Made by a program: the position numbers and the translations under genes. A stretch of DNA of 64,000 nt from Sinomonas atrocyanea (lineage in GTDB: Bacteria; Actinomycetota; Actinomycetes; Actinomycetales; Micrococcaceae): the NCBI RefSeq assembly GCF_001577305.1, contig NZ_CP014518.1, forward strand, positions 992,001-1,056,000. The letters run 5' to 3'. Below are positions 8,310-17,312 of this stretch, piece after piece (the stretch's first letter is position 1; every line of letters begins with the position of its first letter). The notes under the pieces were generated by a model. The model ran no database searches, was not told the origin of the DNA, and was given only the letters and a program-made list of their open reading frames with translations.

Positions 8310-9515
8310 TCAGACGGCTCCGCGTTCCCGCAGGGCGGCGATGCGGACCTCGTCCAGCCCGCACACCTCGCCCAGAACCTCTGCCGTGTGCTCGCCGAGC
8401 AGCGGCGGGGGCAGGCGGATAGCGCCCGGCGTGTCCGACAGCCGGATCGGGATGGCGGGGGTACGCAGCTCTCCGATCGTGGGGTGCTCGACCGTCTGGA
8501 TCATCCCCCGGGCCTGCACGTGGGGGTCCGCCTCGACGTCGGCGTAGGTGTAGACGGGGCCGGACCAGAGCTTGTAGGAGTCCAGGTGCGCGATCCATTC
8601 GGCGGTGGTGCGGGTGGGGGTGATCTGTTCGACGATCCGGCGTATCTCGTCCCGCCACAGGTGCGCCTCGTCCCAGGAGGTGATCGCCCGGAGCCGATCG
8701 TCGTCGAGTGCCTCGCCGAGGACGTCGATGGGCAGCTGGGAGAGGACGAGGTAGCCGTCGGCGGTGGGGTAGACGCCGTAGGGCGGGTTGCACCAGGTGT
8801 GCGCGAAGGGCTCGTCGGTGCGCTCGGGCTGGATTCCGCAGTTGAGGTAGGTGGTGAACTCCTGGGCCTGGCAGTCCATGATGACCGACCACATGTCCAC
8901 TGAGACCTTCTGGCCGGCTCCGGATCGGTCGCGGTCGCGAAGGGCTGCGAGGATGCCGATCGCGGACTGGTAGGCGGTCATCGCGTCGGCCGCCCAGAGT
9001 GCGCTGGGGGTGGGCGGGTCATTCTTGGCCCCTACAGACCACATCGACCCCGAATAGCCCTGCACGAGCAGGTCCTGTCCGGGCCGGTCGCGGTAGGGGC
9101 CGTCCTCTCCGTAGCCGGTGATCTGGCAGTAGACGAGGCGGGGATTGATCGCCCTGAGCTGCTCGTAGCCCACGCCGAGGCGCTCGGCGGTGCCGACGCG
9201 GTAGTTCTGCAGGTAGACGTCGCTCTTCCTCACGAGGTCGTAGAAGACCTCCCGGGCCTCCTCGTCCTTGAGGTTGATGGTCAGGCTCCGCTTGTTCCTG
9301 TTCAGGCCCAGCAGCGCCGTCGTCTCCCCGGCCACCTCCGCGTTGGCGAATCCATGGGAGCGGGTCCATTCACCGCTCAGGGGCTCGACCTTGATCACGT
9401 CCGCCCCCAGGTCGCCCAGGCGCATGGCGCAAAGAGGGCCTGCCAGCATCTGGGAGCCGTCCAGCACACGTACGCCCTCCAGCGGACCCGAGGCGCCGGG
9501 AAGTGTCTCGTCCAT
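8310..9515 (-). CDS. CaiB/BaiF family (family III) CoA-transferase
   Basis: 401 residues, the usual family length. It moves CoA between carboxylates through an aspartyl-CoA intermediate. The N-terminal LEGVRVLDGSQMLAGPLCAMRLGDLGADVIKVE block, NRNKRSLTINLKDEEAR, and GQDLLVQGYSG with the expected catalytic Asp near residue 165 are clear. The start ATG follows GAGGAGAAGAGACT. Together with the adjoining ligase and hydratase it indicates a CoA-thioester pathway, with CoA recycled between product and incoming substrate. Confidence 0.93.
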   Translation of the reverse strand: MDETLPGASGPLEGVRVLDGSQMLAGPLCAMRLGDLGADVIKVEPLSGEWTRSHGFANAEVAGETTALLGLNRNKRSLTINLKDEEAREVFYDLVRKSDVYLQNYRVGTAERLGVGYEQLRAINPRLVYCQITGYGEDGPYRDRPGQDLLVQGYSGSMWSVGAKNDPPTPSALWAADAMTAYQSAIGILAALRDRDRSGAGQKVSVDMWSVIMDCQAQEFTTYLNCGIQPERTDEPFAHTWCNPPYGVYPTADGYLVLSQLPIDVLGEALDDDRLRAITSWDEAHLWRDEIRRIVEQITPTRTTAEWIAHLDSYKLWSGPVYTYADVEADPHVQARGMIQTVEHPTIGELRTPAIPIRLSDTPGAIRLPPPLLGEHTAEVLGEVCGLDEVRIAALRERGAV

Positions 9516-9594
9516 AGTCTCTTCTCCTCGATCAGTCGTAAGTCAGGCAGCCCGAAGGCGGAGCCCCATGCAGGGGAGCCGCATTCGGAGGCGC

Positions 9595-10389
9595 CTATCG
9601 TCCCTGGAATTCGGGGTCCCGCTTCTCCAGGAATGCGGCGCGGCCCTCGGCACTGTCCTGGGTGGTGAAGCAATAGGCGAAGGTGTCGTTCTCGTATGCC
9701 AGGCCGACCTCCAGGGAGGTCGACTGGGCGACCCTCACGAGGTGCTTGGCCAGCTGCGCCGCGATGGGGGCGTTGGCGGCGATCCGGGCGGCCAGCTCGG
9801 AGACATAGGCATCGATCTCCTCCTCGTCGCGGAGTTCGTCGACCAGTCCGTCTGCGCGCGCGTCCTCGGCGGCCATGAGGTCGCCGGTGAGGAGCATCTG
9901 CAGCGCCTTCCCGGAACTGACGACCCTGGGCAGCAGCTGGGTGTTGCCGGCCCCTCCGTGCCACCCGAGCTTGATCTCCCCGGCTCCGAACCGTGCCCCG
10001 GGGGCTGCGACGCGGATGTCGCTCATCAGCGCCATCTCCAGGCCGCCTCCGATGCAGTACCCGCGGATCTTTGCGATCACGGGCTTGCGGATGGCCCAGA
10101 TGGCGCGGGCGTAGTCGACACGGTTCCGAAGCTCCCAGTTGTTCCCGTAGGAGTCCAGCACGCTGACGTCGCTCCCGGCGGAGAACGCCCGTTCGCCCTT
10201 GCCCTGCAGGATGACCGCCCGCACCTCGTCGTCGGCGTTGATCGCCGGGACCAGGGACATCAGCGCCTTGCCCATCTCGGGAGTCATCGTGTTCAGCTTC
10301 GCGGGCCGGTTCAGGGTCAGCGTCAGCACGCCGTCCGCCCGGGTCGCCTCCAGCTCCTCGGGCAGCTGCGGATACAGCATCTCGTCCAT
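9595..10389 (-). CDS. Enoyl-CoA hydratase/isomerase (crotonase) family protein
   Basis: 264 residues, a single crotonase domain. The oxyanion-hole segments are ERAFSAGSDVSVL and KIRGYCIGGGLEMALMSDIRVAAPGARFG. One of the two hydratase glutamates is recognisable at GAGEIKLGWHGGAG; the equivalent of the second is not obvious, so hydratase, isomerase, lyase or thioesterase chemistry all remain open. It is the first gene of the minus-strand CoA operon, with GAGGAGAGG before its ATG and an operator-like site just upstream, divergent from the metallo-hydrolase at 10531. Confidence 0.9.
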   Translation of the reverse strand: MDEMLYPQLPEELEATRADGVLTLTLNRPAKLNTMTPEMGKALMSLVPAINADDEVRAVILQGKGERAFSAGSDVSVLDSYGNNWELRNRVDYARAIWAIRKPVIAKIRGYCIGGGLEMALMSDIRVAAPGARFGAGEIKLGWHGGAGNTQLLPRVVSSGKALQMLLTGDLMAAEDARADGLVDELRDEEEIDAYVSELAARIAANAPIAAQLAKHLVRVAQSTSLEVGLAYENDTFAYCFTTQDSAEGRAAFLEKRDPEFQGR

Positions 10390-10404
10390 AGTGATCCTCT
10401 CCTC

Positions 10405-10430
10405 AATAATCAGATGATAGGTTCAATCGA
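10405..10430 (-). promoter_or_regulatory. Operator-like site, copy 2 (ATCAGATGATAGGTT)
   Basis: Written on the plus strand the core ATCAGATGATAGGTT differs from copy 3 by one base. It is 16 bp from the start of the enoyl-CoA hydratase gene in the divergent intergenic region, where a repressor would block that minus-strand transcript. Confidence 0.5.
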
Positions 10431-10507
10431 ACAACCGGTCAATGGACGGGGGACTTGATTGTGACCTGTTGCACTTCGCTGATCATCACCTTAGCCTGTG
10501 AACATTA

Positions 10508-10530
10508 GAACATCAGATGAAAGGTTGATC
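10508..10530 (+). promoter_or_regulatory. Operator-like site, copy 3 (ATCAGATGAAAGGTT)
   Basis: The core ends one turn before ATG 10531 and includes the GAAAGG ribosome binding site of the metallo-hydrolase gene. Copies 2 and 3 are about 100 bp apart, which would allow a looped repressor complex over the divergent promoters. Confidence 0.5.
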
Positions 10531-11487
10531 ATGGAAGTAGCGCCGGGACTCCATCGCATCGAAGCCCCTCTCGGGGACCGTTACGTCGCCATGTACCTGG
10601 TCGTCGGCAGCAGGGGAGCGCTGCTGGTCGACAGCGGCGTCGCCGACTCCGTGACCGATGTCCTGCTTCCGTACATGGACCGGGCGGGTATCGAGCGCTC
10701 CAGCCTGCGATACCTCGTCAACACGCACTCGGACTTCGACCACGTCGGGGGCAACGGGGCACTCAGGGACAGCGTGCCCGGGGTGCTCATACTCTGCGGC
10801 GAAACGGACCGGCCGCTCACCGCCGACATCGAGCGGATGATCAGCGAACGCTACGGCGAGTTTGCTGCCGACCACGGCCACGACGATCCGGAGTCCACCA
10901 AGGACTACATCCGTTCGGTCTCCCGCTCCGAGCCCGTCGACATCGGCCTGCGCGGAGGGGAGCGGATCGACCTAGGAGGGCGGGTCGTCGAGGTCCTGCA
11001 CACCCCCGGCCACAGTCCGGGCCACGTCTCGGTCTACGATGTGCAGGCCGACGCCCTGATGATCGGCGATGCCGTTCTTGGGAGCGGCCTGCTCACCGTC
11101 GCCGGCACTCCGGCATTCCCGCCTACCTACCGTGACGTCGGTCCCTACCGAGCAACGATCGAGAACATCAGGAAGCTGCAGCCCTCCCTCCTGCTCACAG
11201 CCCACTATCCCGTCTACCGCGGGGCAGAGGGGGAGGCTTTCCTCACAGAGAGCTCGGACTACACCGACCGAGTCGAAGACGCGATCCGCCGGGCCCTCGC
11301 AGCCTCGGACACACCGCGGACCCTGCTGGAGCTGGTCCGCGACACCCGCGACCAGCTCGGCGACTGGTCCGACGAGGCGTCGTCGCTGCTGGTCTACCCA
11401 CTCCTGGGACATCTGGAGCTCCTCGAGCAGCGCGGCGAGGTCGGCCGCTCAGAAGGCACCCCGACCCGCTTCTCCCTGGCCCGGTGA
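10531..11487 (+). CDS. Metallo-beta-lactamase-fold hydrolase
   Basis: 318 residues from ATG 10531, chosen because GAAAGG lies six bases upstream; an in-frame ATG at 10498 would run through the operator. The metal motif is NTHSDFDHVGG, a variant of HxHxDH in which the middle His is Asp, followed by the later ligands in LHTPGHSPGHVSVYD and LTAHYPVY. A helical C-terminal extension (LLELVRDTRDQLGDWS) resembles the winged region of glyoxalase/lactonase-like members. It opens the plus-strand operon with the sugar oxidoreductase and ABC transporter. A lactone, ester or thioester hydrolase would fit; the substrate is unknown. Confidence 0.85.
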   Translation: MEVAPGLHRIEAPLGDRYVAMYLVVGSRGALLVDSGVADSVTDVLLPYMDRAGIERSSLRYLVNTHSDFDHVGGNGALRDSVPGVLILCGETDRPLTADIERMISERYGEFAADHGHDDPESTKDYIRSVSRSEPVDIGLRGGERIDLGGRVVEVLHTPGHSPGHVSVYDVQADALMIGDAVLGSGLLTVAGTPAFPPTYRDVGPYRATIENIRKLQPSLLLTAHYPVYRGAEGEAFLTESSDYTDRVEDAIRRALAASDTPRTLLELVRDTRDQLGDWSDEASSLLVYPLLGHLELLEQRGEVGRSEGTPTRFSLAR

Positions 11488-11491
11488 ACCC

Positions 11492-12619
11492 ATGATGGAG
11501 AAGAAGACGATCAGCGGCCGGCCGGTCCGCGTCGGGGCCATCGGCGCCGGCTGGTGGGCGACCACCAATCACTTCCCGCTGCTGGCAGGCCGACCCGACG
11601 TCGAGCTCGTATCCGTATGCCGCCCCGGAGCGGAGCTGTTGGAGACGGTCCGGGACCGGTTCGGGTTCCAGCACGCGACGGAGGACTACCGCGAGCTGCT
11701 CGAGCAGGACCTTGACGCCGTCCTCATCGCATCCCCCCACAACCTCCACTACGAGCACGCCAAGGCGGCCCTGGAGAAGGGACTGCACACCCTCTGCGAA
11801 AAGCCCTTCACCCTCGATGCGCGCACGGCGTGGGAACTGGTCGAGCTCGCGGAAGCCCGCGGCCTGCACGCCATCGTCCCGTACGGGTGGCACTACAAGC
11901 CCTTCATCCTTCAGGCGAAGCAGTGGCTGGACCGCGGCCTCGTCGGCGAGATCGAGTACGCCATGTGCCACATGGCCTCCCCGACCAAGGGCTTCTTCTC
12001 CGGGGAGGGGGCCGTGCCGTCCCAGTGGGATCCGCAGGTCGTCGGCCCCGACCCCCGCACCTGGCAGACGCCCGGAGCCGGCGGAGGATACGCCCACGGC
12101 CAGCTCACCCACTCCTCCGCGCTCATGCTCTGGCTCACCGGCTTGCGCGCCTCCAGGGTCAGTGCTCTGATGAGCGGCCCGGGCGCTCCCGTGGACCTCT
12201 ACGACGCCGCCCAGGTGGTGTTCGACAACGGCGCCCTCGGCGTCGTATCCGGCGCCGGAACCCTTCCAGACGACGACAAGTTCCAGATCGACCTCCGGAT
12301 CTTCGGCAGCGAAGGCGTCCTGCTCCTGGACGTCGAGCGCGAGCGGGCAGTCCTGCGCCGCCACGACGGGCGCAGCGAGGAAGCCGAAGTCGTCCCCGGG
12401 GAAGGGGACTACAGCTGCGAGATCCCGCCGGTCAGGCTCATCGAGCTGGTCAGCGGCGCCAGCCGGGAGAACCACTCGCCCCTCGAGGTGGCTGCACGCT
12501 CGGTGGAGCTGCTCGAGGCCATGCACACCTCCGCTGCCCACGACGGCCAGCCGAAGCACATCTCCGCTGACCGGACAGGCCAGCGGAAGCAACCCGCAGA
12601 ACAGCCGGTCCCGTCCTGA
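11492..12619 (+). CDS. Gfo/Idh/MocA family oxidoreductase
   Basis: 375 residues. A Rossmann NAD(P) fold opens the protein (VRVGAIGAGWWATTNHFPLL), followed by the family signature HTLCEKPFTLDARTAWEL whose Lys is catalytic, and a C-terminal alpha/beta domain (ASRVSALMSG). Members oxidise or reduce sugars, inositols and sugar acids. ATG 11492 lies four bases after the metallo-hydrolase stop. Its position between a hydrolase and a sugar ABC transporter suggests that it oxidises the imported sugar or derivative. Confidence 0.9.
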   Translation: MMEKKTISGRPVRVGAIGAGWWATTNHFPLLAGRPDVELVSVCRPGAELLETVRDRFGFQHATEDYRELLEQDLDAVLIASPHNLHYEHAKAALEKGLHTLCEKPFTLDARTAWELVELAEARGLHAIVPYGWHYKPFILQAKQWLDRGLVGEIEYAMCHMASPTKGFFSGEGAVPSQWDPQVVGPDPRTWQTPGAGGGYAHGQLTHSSALMLWLTGLRASRVSALMSGPGAPVDLYDAAQVVFDNGALGVVSGAGTLPDDDKFQIDLRIFGSEGVLLLDVERERAVLRRHDGRSEEAEVVPGEGDYSCEIPPVRLIELVSGASRENHSPLEVAARSVELLEAMHTSAAHDGQPKHISADRTGQRKQPAEQPVPS

Positions 12620-12639
12620 CCGGCCTGAAAGGACATCCA

Positions 12640-13647
12640 ATGATGAAAATCCGTCCCGCGCTCCGTGCAGCGGCCATTGTCGCAGCCTTCGCGCTCACGC
12701 TCACCGGCTGTGGCTCACAGACGACGAGCGGATCCGCCGGGGCCCAAGGCGGCCAGAAGAAGGTCTTCTACATCCCCAAGCGGATGGACCAGGCCTGGTA
12801 CCAGGTCCAGGCAGACGGGGTCAAGACAGAAGGGGCCAAGGACGGCCTCGACGTCAAGGTCCTCGACAGCCGATTCGACGGCAGCCAGCAGCAGGCGAAC
12901 CTCGACACGGCCTTCAGCCAGGGCGCGCAGGGTCTGGTCCTGGTCATCCAGGACCAGACCCAGGGCCCTGCGGTTCTGTCCCAGGCAAAGGCGCACAACG
13001 TCCCGGTGATCGAAATCGACGACAACATCTCCGACAGCGACGGCAAGCCGGCCCCGTTCGTGGGCATGGCGACCGAGCAGATCGGCCAGAGCGTCGGGGA
13101 GATGCTGGCCGACGAGGCGAAGCAGCGGAACATGGCGACCAGCCAGATCGGCGTCGCCGCCCTGACGTTCAACCAGGTCAGCGTCTGCAGCCAGCGCACG
13201 AATGCCACCCACGACGCCCTGCTCAAGGCCATGCCAGGACTCCAGGCCTCCCAGATCCACGAGGCCAACTACGCCGGAGCGAATACAGACGGAGGCCTTC
13301 AGGCCATGCAGGGCCTGCTGACGGCGAACCCGCAGGTGAAGTCCTGGCTCGTCTACTCGTGCAACGAAGAAGGCATCGTCGGCGCCGTCCGGGCGCTGGA
13401 AGGGGCCGGAAAGGACAAGACCTCCTGCGGCGTGGGCATCGGCGACGGCTCTCTGGCCAAGATCGAGTTCGACAAGGGGACCGCTGCCTACTGCGGAGAC
13501 GTGTTCGCCAACTCCAAGAAGCACGGCCAGATCGCAGCCCAGGAGATGGCCGACTACCTGAACAACGGCAAGGCCATCCCGCAGGAGACCCTGGTGCCCG
13601 GGGTGAAGGTCACGAAGGACAACTACAAGCAGGTCTTCGGATCCTGA
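12640..13647 (+). CDS. Sugar ABC transporter substrate-binding lipoprotein, AraF-like
   Basis: 335 residues with a lipoprotein signal ending in LTGC (Cys 24), so it is anchored outside the membrane. The mature protein follows the pattern of E. coli L-arabinose-binding protein: VFYIPKRMDQAWYQVQ near the start, NTDGGLQAMQGLLTANPQV with the ligand-lobe Asp, SWLVYSCNEEGIVGAVRALEG and the tail VTKDNYKQVF. AraF-like proteins also bind galactose, fucose and related pentoses, so arabinose itself is not certain. It is followed directly by a two-domain ATPase and one permease, the complete set for a CUT2 importer. Confidence 0.9.
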   Translation: MMKIRPALRAAAIVAAFALTLTGCGSQTTSGSAGAQGGQKKVFYIPKRMDQAWYQVQADGVKTEGAKDGLDVKVLDSRFDGSQQQANLDTAFSQGAQGLVLVIQDQTQGPAVLSQAKAHNVPVIEIDDNISDSDGKPAPFVGMATEQIGQSVGEMLADEAKQRNMATSQIGVAALTFNQVSVCSQRTNATHDALLKAMPGLQASQIHEANYAGANTDGGLQAMQGLLTANPQVKSWLVYSCNEEGIVGAVRALEGAGKDKTSCGVGIGDGSLAKIEFDKGTAAYCGDVFANSKKHGQIAAQEMADYLNNGKAIPQETLVPGVKVTKDNYKQVFGS

Positions 13648-13668
13648 CCGCCGACCACAGGAAGCACC

Positions 13669-15174
13669 ATGCACACGGCCATTGAATTCCAGGGTGTGAC
13701 CAAAGTCTTCCCCGGCGTCCTTGCTCTGGACGACGTGTCCTTCACCGTCCAGGGAGGAGAACTCGTCTCGCTGATGGGGGAGAACGGAGCCGGCAAGTCG
13801 ACGCTCCTCTCCATTCTCGGCGGCGAACAGCCCCCGGATGCGGGATCGGTCCTCCTGGACGGGACCCCTGTGGATCTGTCCTCTCCGATCACCGCACAGC
13901 GGGCCGGGATCCGGGTGATCCACCAGGAGCCGCGCTTTGCCCCGGGACTCACCGTGGAGGAGAACATCCTCCTCGGACACCTTCCCAACAGGTTCGGATT
14001 CATCCACCGCGGAGACGTCCGGCAGACCGCCGCCGAAGTCTGCAGACGGCTGGAGATCTCCCTCCCGCTCGATGCGAAGGCCGGAAGCATCGGGGTCGCC
14101 CAGGCCCAGATGCTCGAAATCGTGAAGGCCCTCGTCTTCGACGTCAAGGTCCTCGCACTGGACGAACCGACCTCATCCCTGGCCCTCACCGAGGTGGAGC
14201 AGCTCTTCCGCGTGCTGAACCAGCTGCGCGCGGAAGGCGTGACCATCCTCTATGTCTCGCACCGGATGGAAGAGGTCTTCGCCCTCAGCGACGGATTCGT
14301 GGTCCTGCGCGACGGCAAGCTCGTCGGGACGAGAGAGGCGGCCAAGGCCACCGAGGACGAGATCATCACCATGATGATCGGCCGCGACCTCGAGAACGTC
14401 TTCCCTGCCCTGAACCCGAGGCACGGACGGACCGCCCTCAGAGTCGAGAACCTCGCCACAGCCGCGGTAGGGCCAGTGTCCTTCGAGGTCCGCTATGGGG
14501 AGATCGTCGGCGTCGCGGGCCTTGTCGGCTCTGGACGGTCCCGTCTCGTCCGCGCACTCTCAGGGGTGGACCGCGCCGTCAGCGGCCGCATGCTCCTCGA
14601 CGGCGCCGCCGCGGAACTGAGATCAGAACGGGACGCCTTGGAGAAGGGCATCGCGGTGTGCCCGCAGGACCGCAAGGGACTGGCCCTCATACCCCAGCGC
14701 AGCGTCGCGGAGAACATGGTCCTCGGCACGCCGCCGCGCCGCTCGCTCTTCATCCACCCCGCATCCGAAGACGCGGCCGTCTCGGACTACATGAACAAGC
14801 TCGCCGTCCGCCCGCCCGATCCGAGGCGGAAGGTCTCCACCCTCAGCGGCGGGAACCAGCAGAAAGTCGTCCTGGCCCGCTCGCTGCTCCGCAAACCCCG
14901 CGTCCTCATCCTCGATGAACCGACACGCGGGGTGGACGTGGGAGCCAAGAGCGAGATATATGCCGTCATCAACGACCTGGCCGCGCAGGGCACGGCGGTA
15001 GTCGTCCTCTCCTCGGACCTCATCGAGGTCCTCGGCCTCTCACACCGCGTGCTCGTCATGAGACAGGGAAGCGTCGCCGGAGAACTACCAGGGACGGCAG
15101 CAACCGAGGAATCAGTCATGAAACTCGCCGTCGGAACAACCGAGAAGAATGCAAACATGAAGGAGAAGGCGTGA
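13669..15174 (+). CDS. CUT2 sugar ABC transporter ATP-binding protein, AraG/RbsA-like
   Basis: 501 residues with two fused nucleotide-binding domains. The first has Walker A GENGAGKST and a degenerate signature near IGVAQAQMLEIVKAL with Walker B VLALDEPTSSL. The second has the usual altered P-loop GLVGSGRSRLV, a canonical signature LSGGNQQKV and Walker B VLILDEPTRGVD. This asymmetry is normal for RbsA/AraG/MglA. It powers import with the permease, whose start overlaps its stop by four bases. Confidence 0.94.
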   Translation: MHTAIEFQGVTKVFPGVLALDDVSFTVQGGELVSLMGENGAGKSTLLSILGGEQPPDAGSVLLDGTPVDLSSPITAQRAGIRVIHQEPRFAPGLTVEENILLGHLPNRFGFIHRGDVRQTAAEVCRRLEISLPLDAKAGSIGVAQAQMLEIVKALVFDVKVLALDEPTSSLALTEVEQLFRVLNQLRAEGVTILYVSHRMEEVFALSDGFVVLRDGKLVGTREAAKATEDEIITMMIGRDLENVFPALNPRHGRTALRVENLATAAVGPVSFEVRYGEIVGVAGLVGSGRSRLVRALSGVDRAVSGRMLLDGAAAELRSERDALEKGIAVCPQDRKGLALIPQRSVAENMVLGTPPRRSLFIHPASEDAAVSDYMNKLAVRPPDPRRKVSTLSGGNQQKVVLARSLLRKPRVLILDEPTRGVDVGAKSEIYAVINDLAAQGTAVVVLSSDLIEVLGLSHRVLVMRQGSVAGELPGTAATEESVMKLAVGTTEKNANMKEKA

Positions 15175-16220
15175 CCTCGTCACTTCCCGCAGCGCGCCTG
15201 CGAGGACCAGGCAGCCTGGTTCGAAAGGTCCAGACAAACGAACGGCTCGGCGTGATCGCAGCGCTGGTGCTCCTCGTGATCCTCCTCACCTGGGCCTCCC
15301 CCTACTTCCTCACCACGGGGAACTTCGTCAACATCGGCTCGAACATCGCCGTCATCGGGATCGTCGCCACGGGTTCGACGCTGGTGATGCTCGGCGGGGG
15401 CATTGACATCTCCATCGGCTCCACCGTCGCCGTCGCAGGCATCGCCGCAGGCAAGGTCCTCAGCGGAGGCGGCCCCTGGGTCCTCGCCGTCGGGGCAGCC
15501 CTTGCCGTCGGAGCCATCGCAGGCCTGGTCAACGGCCTGCTGGTGACCGTGTTCAACATCAACCCGCTCATCGCCACACTGGGCACCCTGTCCGTCTTCA
15601 GGGGAATGGCCTTCATCCTCGCCGGCGGCGTACCCCAGTCAGCCGCGAACGCAACATTCCTCGAGATCGGCCTGGGCCAGGTCCTCGGAATCCCGACCCC
15701 GGTCTACCTCATGGCGATCATCGTCGCCCTCGCGTGGGTCGCCCTGAACAAGACCACTGTGGGACGCAACATCTACGCACTGGGCGGCAACGCCGATGCC
15801 GCCCGTCTCGCCGGGATCCGCTTGGACCGCTACCGACTCGGACTCTACCTGGCCAGCGGCCTGCTCTCGGGAGTGGCCGCAGTGGTCCTCACTGCCAAAT
15901 TGGGCTCGGCCCAGCCGCTCGCCGCGGACGGCCTGGAGCTCGACGCGATCGCGGCCTGCGTCCTGGGAGGAATCGCTCTGACCGGGGGCATCGGCACGAT
16001 CGGGGGAACGCTCCTCGGCGTTGTGATCCTTGGGATCGTCAACAACGGCCTTGCGATCCTCTCCGTCGATTCCTTCTACCAGTACCTGGCACGCGGCGGG
16101 GTCCTGCTGGTCGCCGTAGCACTGGACCAGTACAACGCAAAACGCCGCGACAAGGCAGCCGCGGCGACCATACGGCGCCGTGAGAAGGCCGGATCGAAGG
16201 AGCAGACCGTTGGGAGATAA
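15171..16220 (+). CDS. CUT2 sugar ABC transporter permease, AraH/RbsC-like
   Basis: 349 residues with about ten hydrophobic segments. The family motifs GGGIDISIGSTVAVAG and GGNADAARLAGIRLDRYRL, where the coupling helix meets the ATPase, are clear. GTG 15171 overlaps the ATPase stop in GTGA, indicating translational coupling. It forms a homodimeric channel for the sugar delivered by the lipoprotein at 12640. Confidence 0.93.
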   Translation: MTSSLPAARLRGPGSLVRKVQTNERLGVIAALVLLVILLTWASPYFLTTGNFVNIGSNIAVIGIVATGSTLVMLGGGIDISIGSTVAVAGIAAGKVLSGGGPWVLAVGAALAVGAIAGLVNGLLVTVFNINPLIATLGTLSVFRGMAFILAGGVPQSAANATFLEIGLGQVLGIPTPVYLMAIIVALAWVALNKTTVGRNIYALGGNADAARLAGIRLDRYRLGLYLASGLLSGVAAVVLTAKLGSAQPLAADGLELDAIAACVLGGIALTGGIGTIGGTLLGVVILGIVNNGLAILSVDSFYQYLARGGVLLVAVALDQYNAKRRDKAAAATIRRREKAGSKEQTVGR

Positions 16221-16983
16221 CCTGAGCCAGAATGTGGCCCTGGTCACTGGGGCCGCGCGCGGAATAGGTGAGGCGATTGTCCGCGAGATGGTCGAGGAAG
16301 GCGCCAGCGTCGTGGCAGTCGACCGGGACGGATCCGCACTCCAAGAGAGCCTCGCCCGTTTGGGCGCGGACGGCAGAGTCCTGGGAGCATGCGCAGACAT
16401 CACCCGCCCGGACGAGGTGGCCGAAGCTGTCGCCAGAGCCTCCGAGGCCTTCGGCCCGGTCGACGTCCTGGTCAACAACGCCGGCGTCAGCGCCTACTTC
16501 GACCCCGTCGCCATGACCGATGCCGACTGGGAGAGCGTTCTCGGTGTGGACCTCAAGGGCGCCTGGACCTGCAGCCGCCAGGTCATTCCCGGCATGCGAG
16601 CAGCCGGAAGGGGCTCCATCGTCAACATCGCCTCAATCCACGCCCGGCTCACAGTCGGGGGCATGTTCCCCTACGCCGTCGCGAAAACCGGCCTCATAGG
16701 ACTCACCCGAAGCCTGGCCCTCGACCTCGCAGCAGAAGGGATCAGGGTCAACGCCGTCAGCCCCGGATGGACCAGGACATATCTCGTCCAAGAATGGTTC
16801 GAATCCCAGCCTGATTCGACTTCCGCAGAGGCAAGCGTGCTGAACGCCCACCCGATGGGTCGCATCTGTGAACCCGAAGAGATCGCTCGGGTCGTCGCAT
16901 TCGTGGCCTCCGACAAGGCCAGCGGATTGACGGGGGCAGAGATACCCGTCGACGCGGGACTCGGAATCCGCATGGCAACCTGA
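16210..16983 (+). CDS. Short-chain dehydrogenase/reductase (SDR)
   Basis: 257 residues from TTG 16210, chosen because AAGGAG lies seven bases upstream; it overlaps the permease end by eleven bases. Classical SDR features are all present: the cofactor loop VTGAARGIGEAIV, NNAG, the catalytic Ser in SIVNIASIHARL and YAVAK for Tyr/Lys. Asp at the end of the second strand (VVAVDRDG) indicates NAD preference. It closes the plus-strand operon and probably works with the Gfo/Idh enzyme on the imported sugar or a breakdown product. Confidence 0.9.
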   Translation: MGDNLSQNVALVTGAARGIGEAIVREMVEEGASVVAVDRDGSALQESLARLGADGRVLGACADITRPDEVAEAVARASEAFGPVDVLVNNAGVSAYFDPVAMTDADWESVLGVDLKGAWTCSRQVIPGMRAAGRGSIVNIASIHARLTVGGMFPYAVAKTGLIGLTRSLALDLAAEGIRVNAVSPGWTRTYLVQEWFESQPDSTSAEASVLNAHPMGRICEPEEIARVVAFVASDKASGLTGAEIPVDAGLGIRMAT

Positions 16984-17312
16984 AGGAAGCTCTCGCACCG
17001 GACAGAAGAACATGGTAGCTGAGAGCAGCCGCTCCCTTGCGCCCAGAGAGATTCGGGCCGGGATGCGATGGGCACTCGGAGTCCGGCCTGTGGCGGCTGC
17101 GCCGCGCGCCCTTGGACGGTGTCGGCGCCGCAGAGGATCTCCGCTGAGCAGTCACAGCTGCTGGACGGATGATCAGACCGCAGTGCCCGTGAGTGGCGGG
17201 GCCCTTACCGTGATGCTGGCTCGGCCCTCGCCCGACTGCTCCGGTGTGTGGACATCGCTCCCATCTCTCGGTCGCGCTCGAGGGCCAGGTACCGGTAGAC
17301 AGGGGCCCGCCC
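16984..17312. other. No gene recognised
   Basis: Between the SDR stop and the resolvase remnant I see no frame with codon structure or homology on either strand. It may hold further decayed 3' sequence of the resolvase. Confidence 0.5.
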
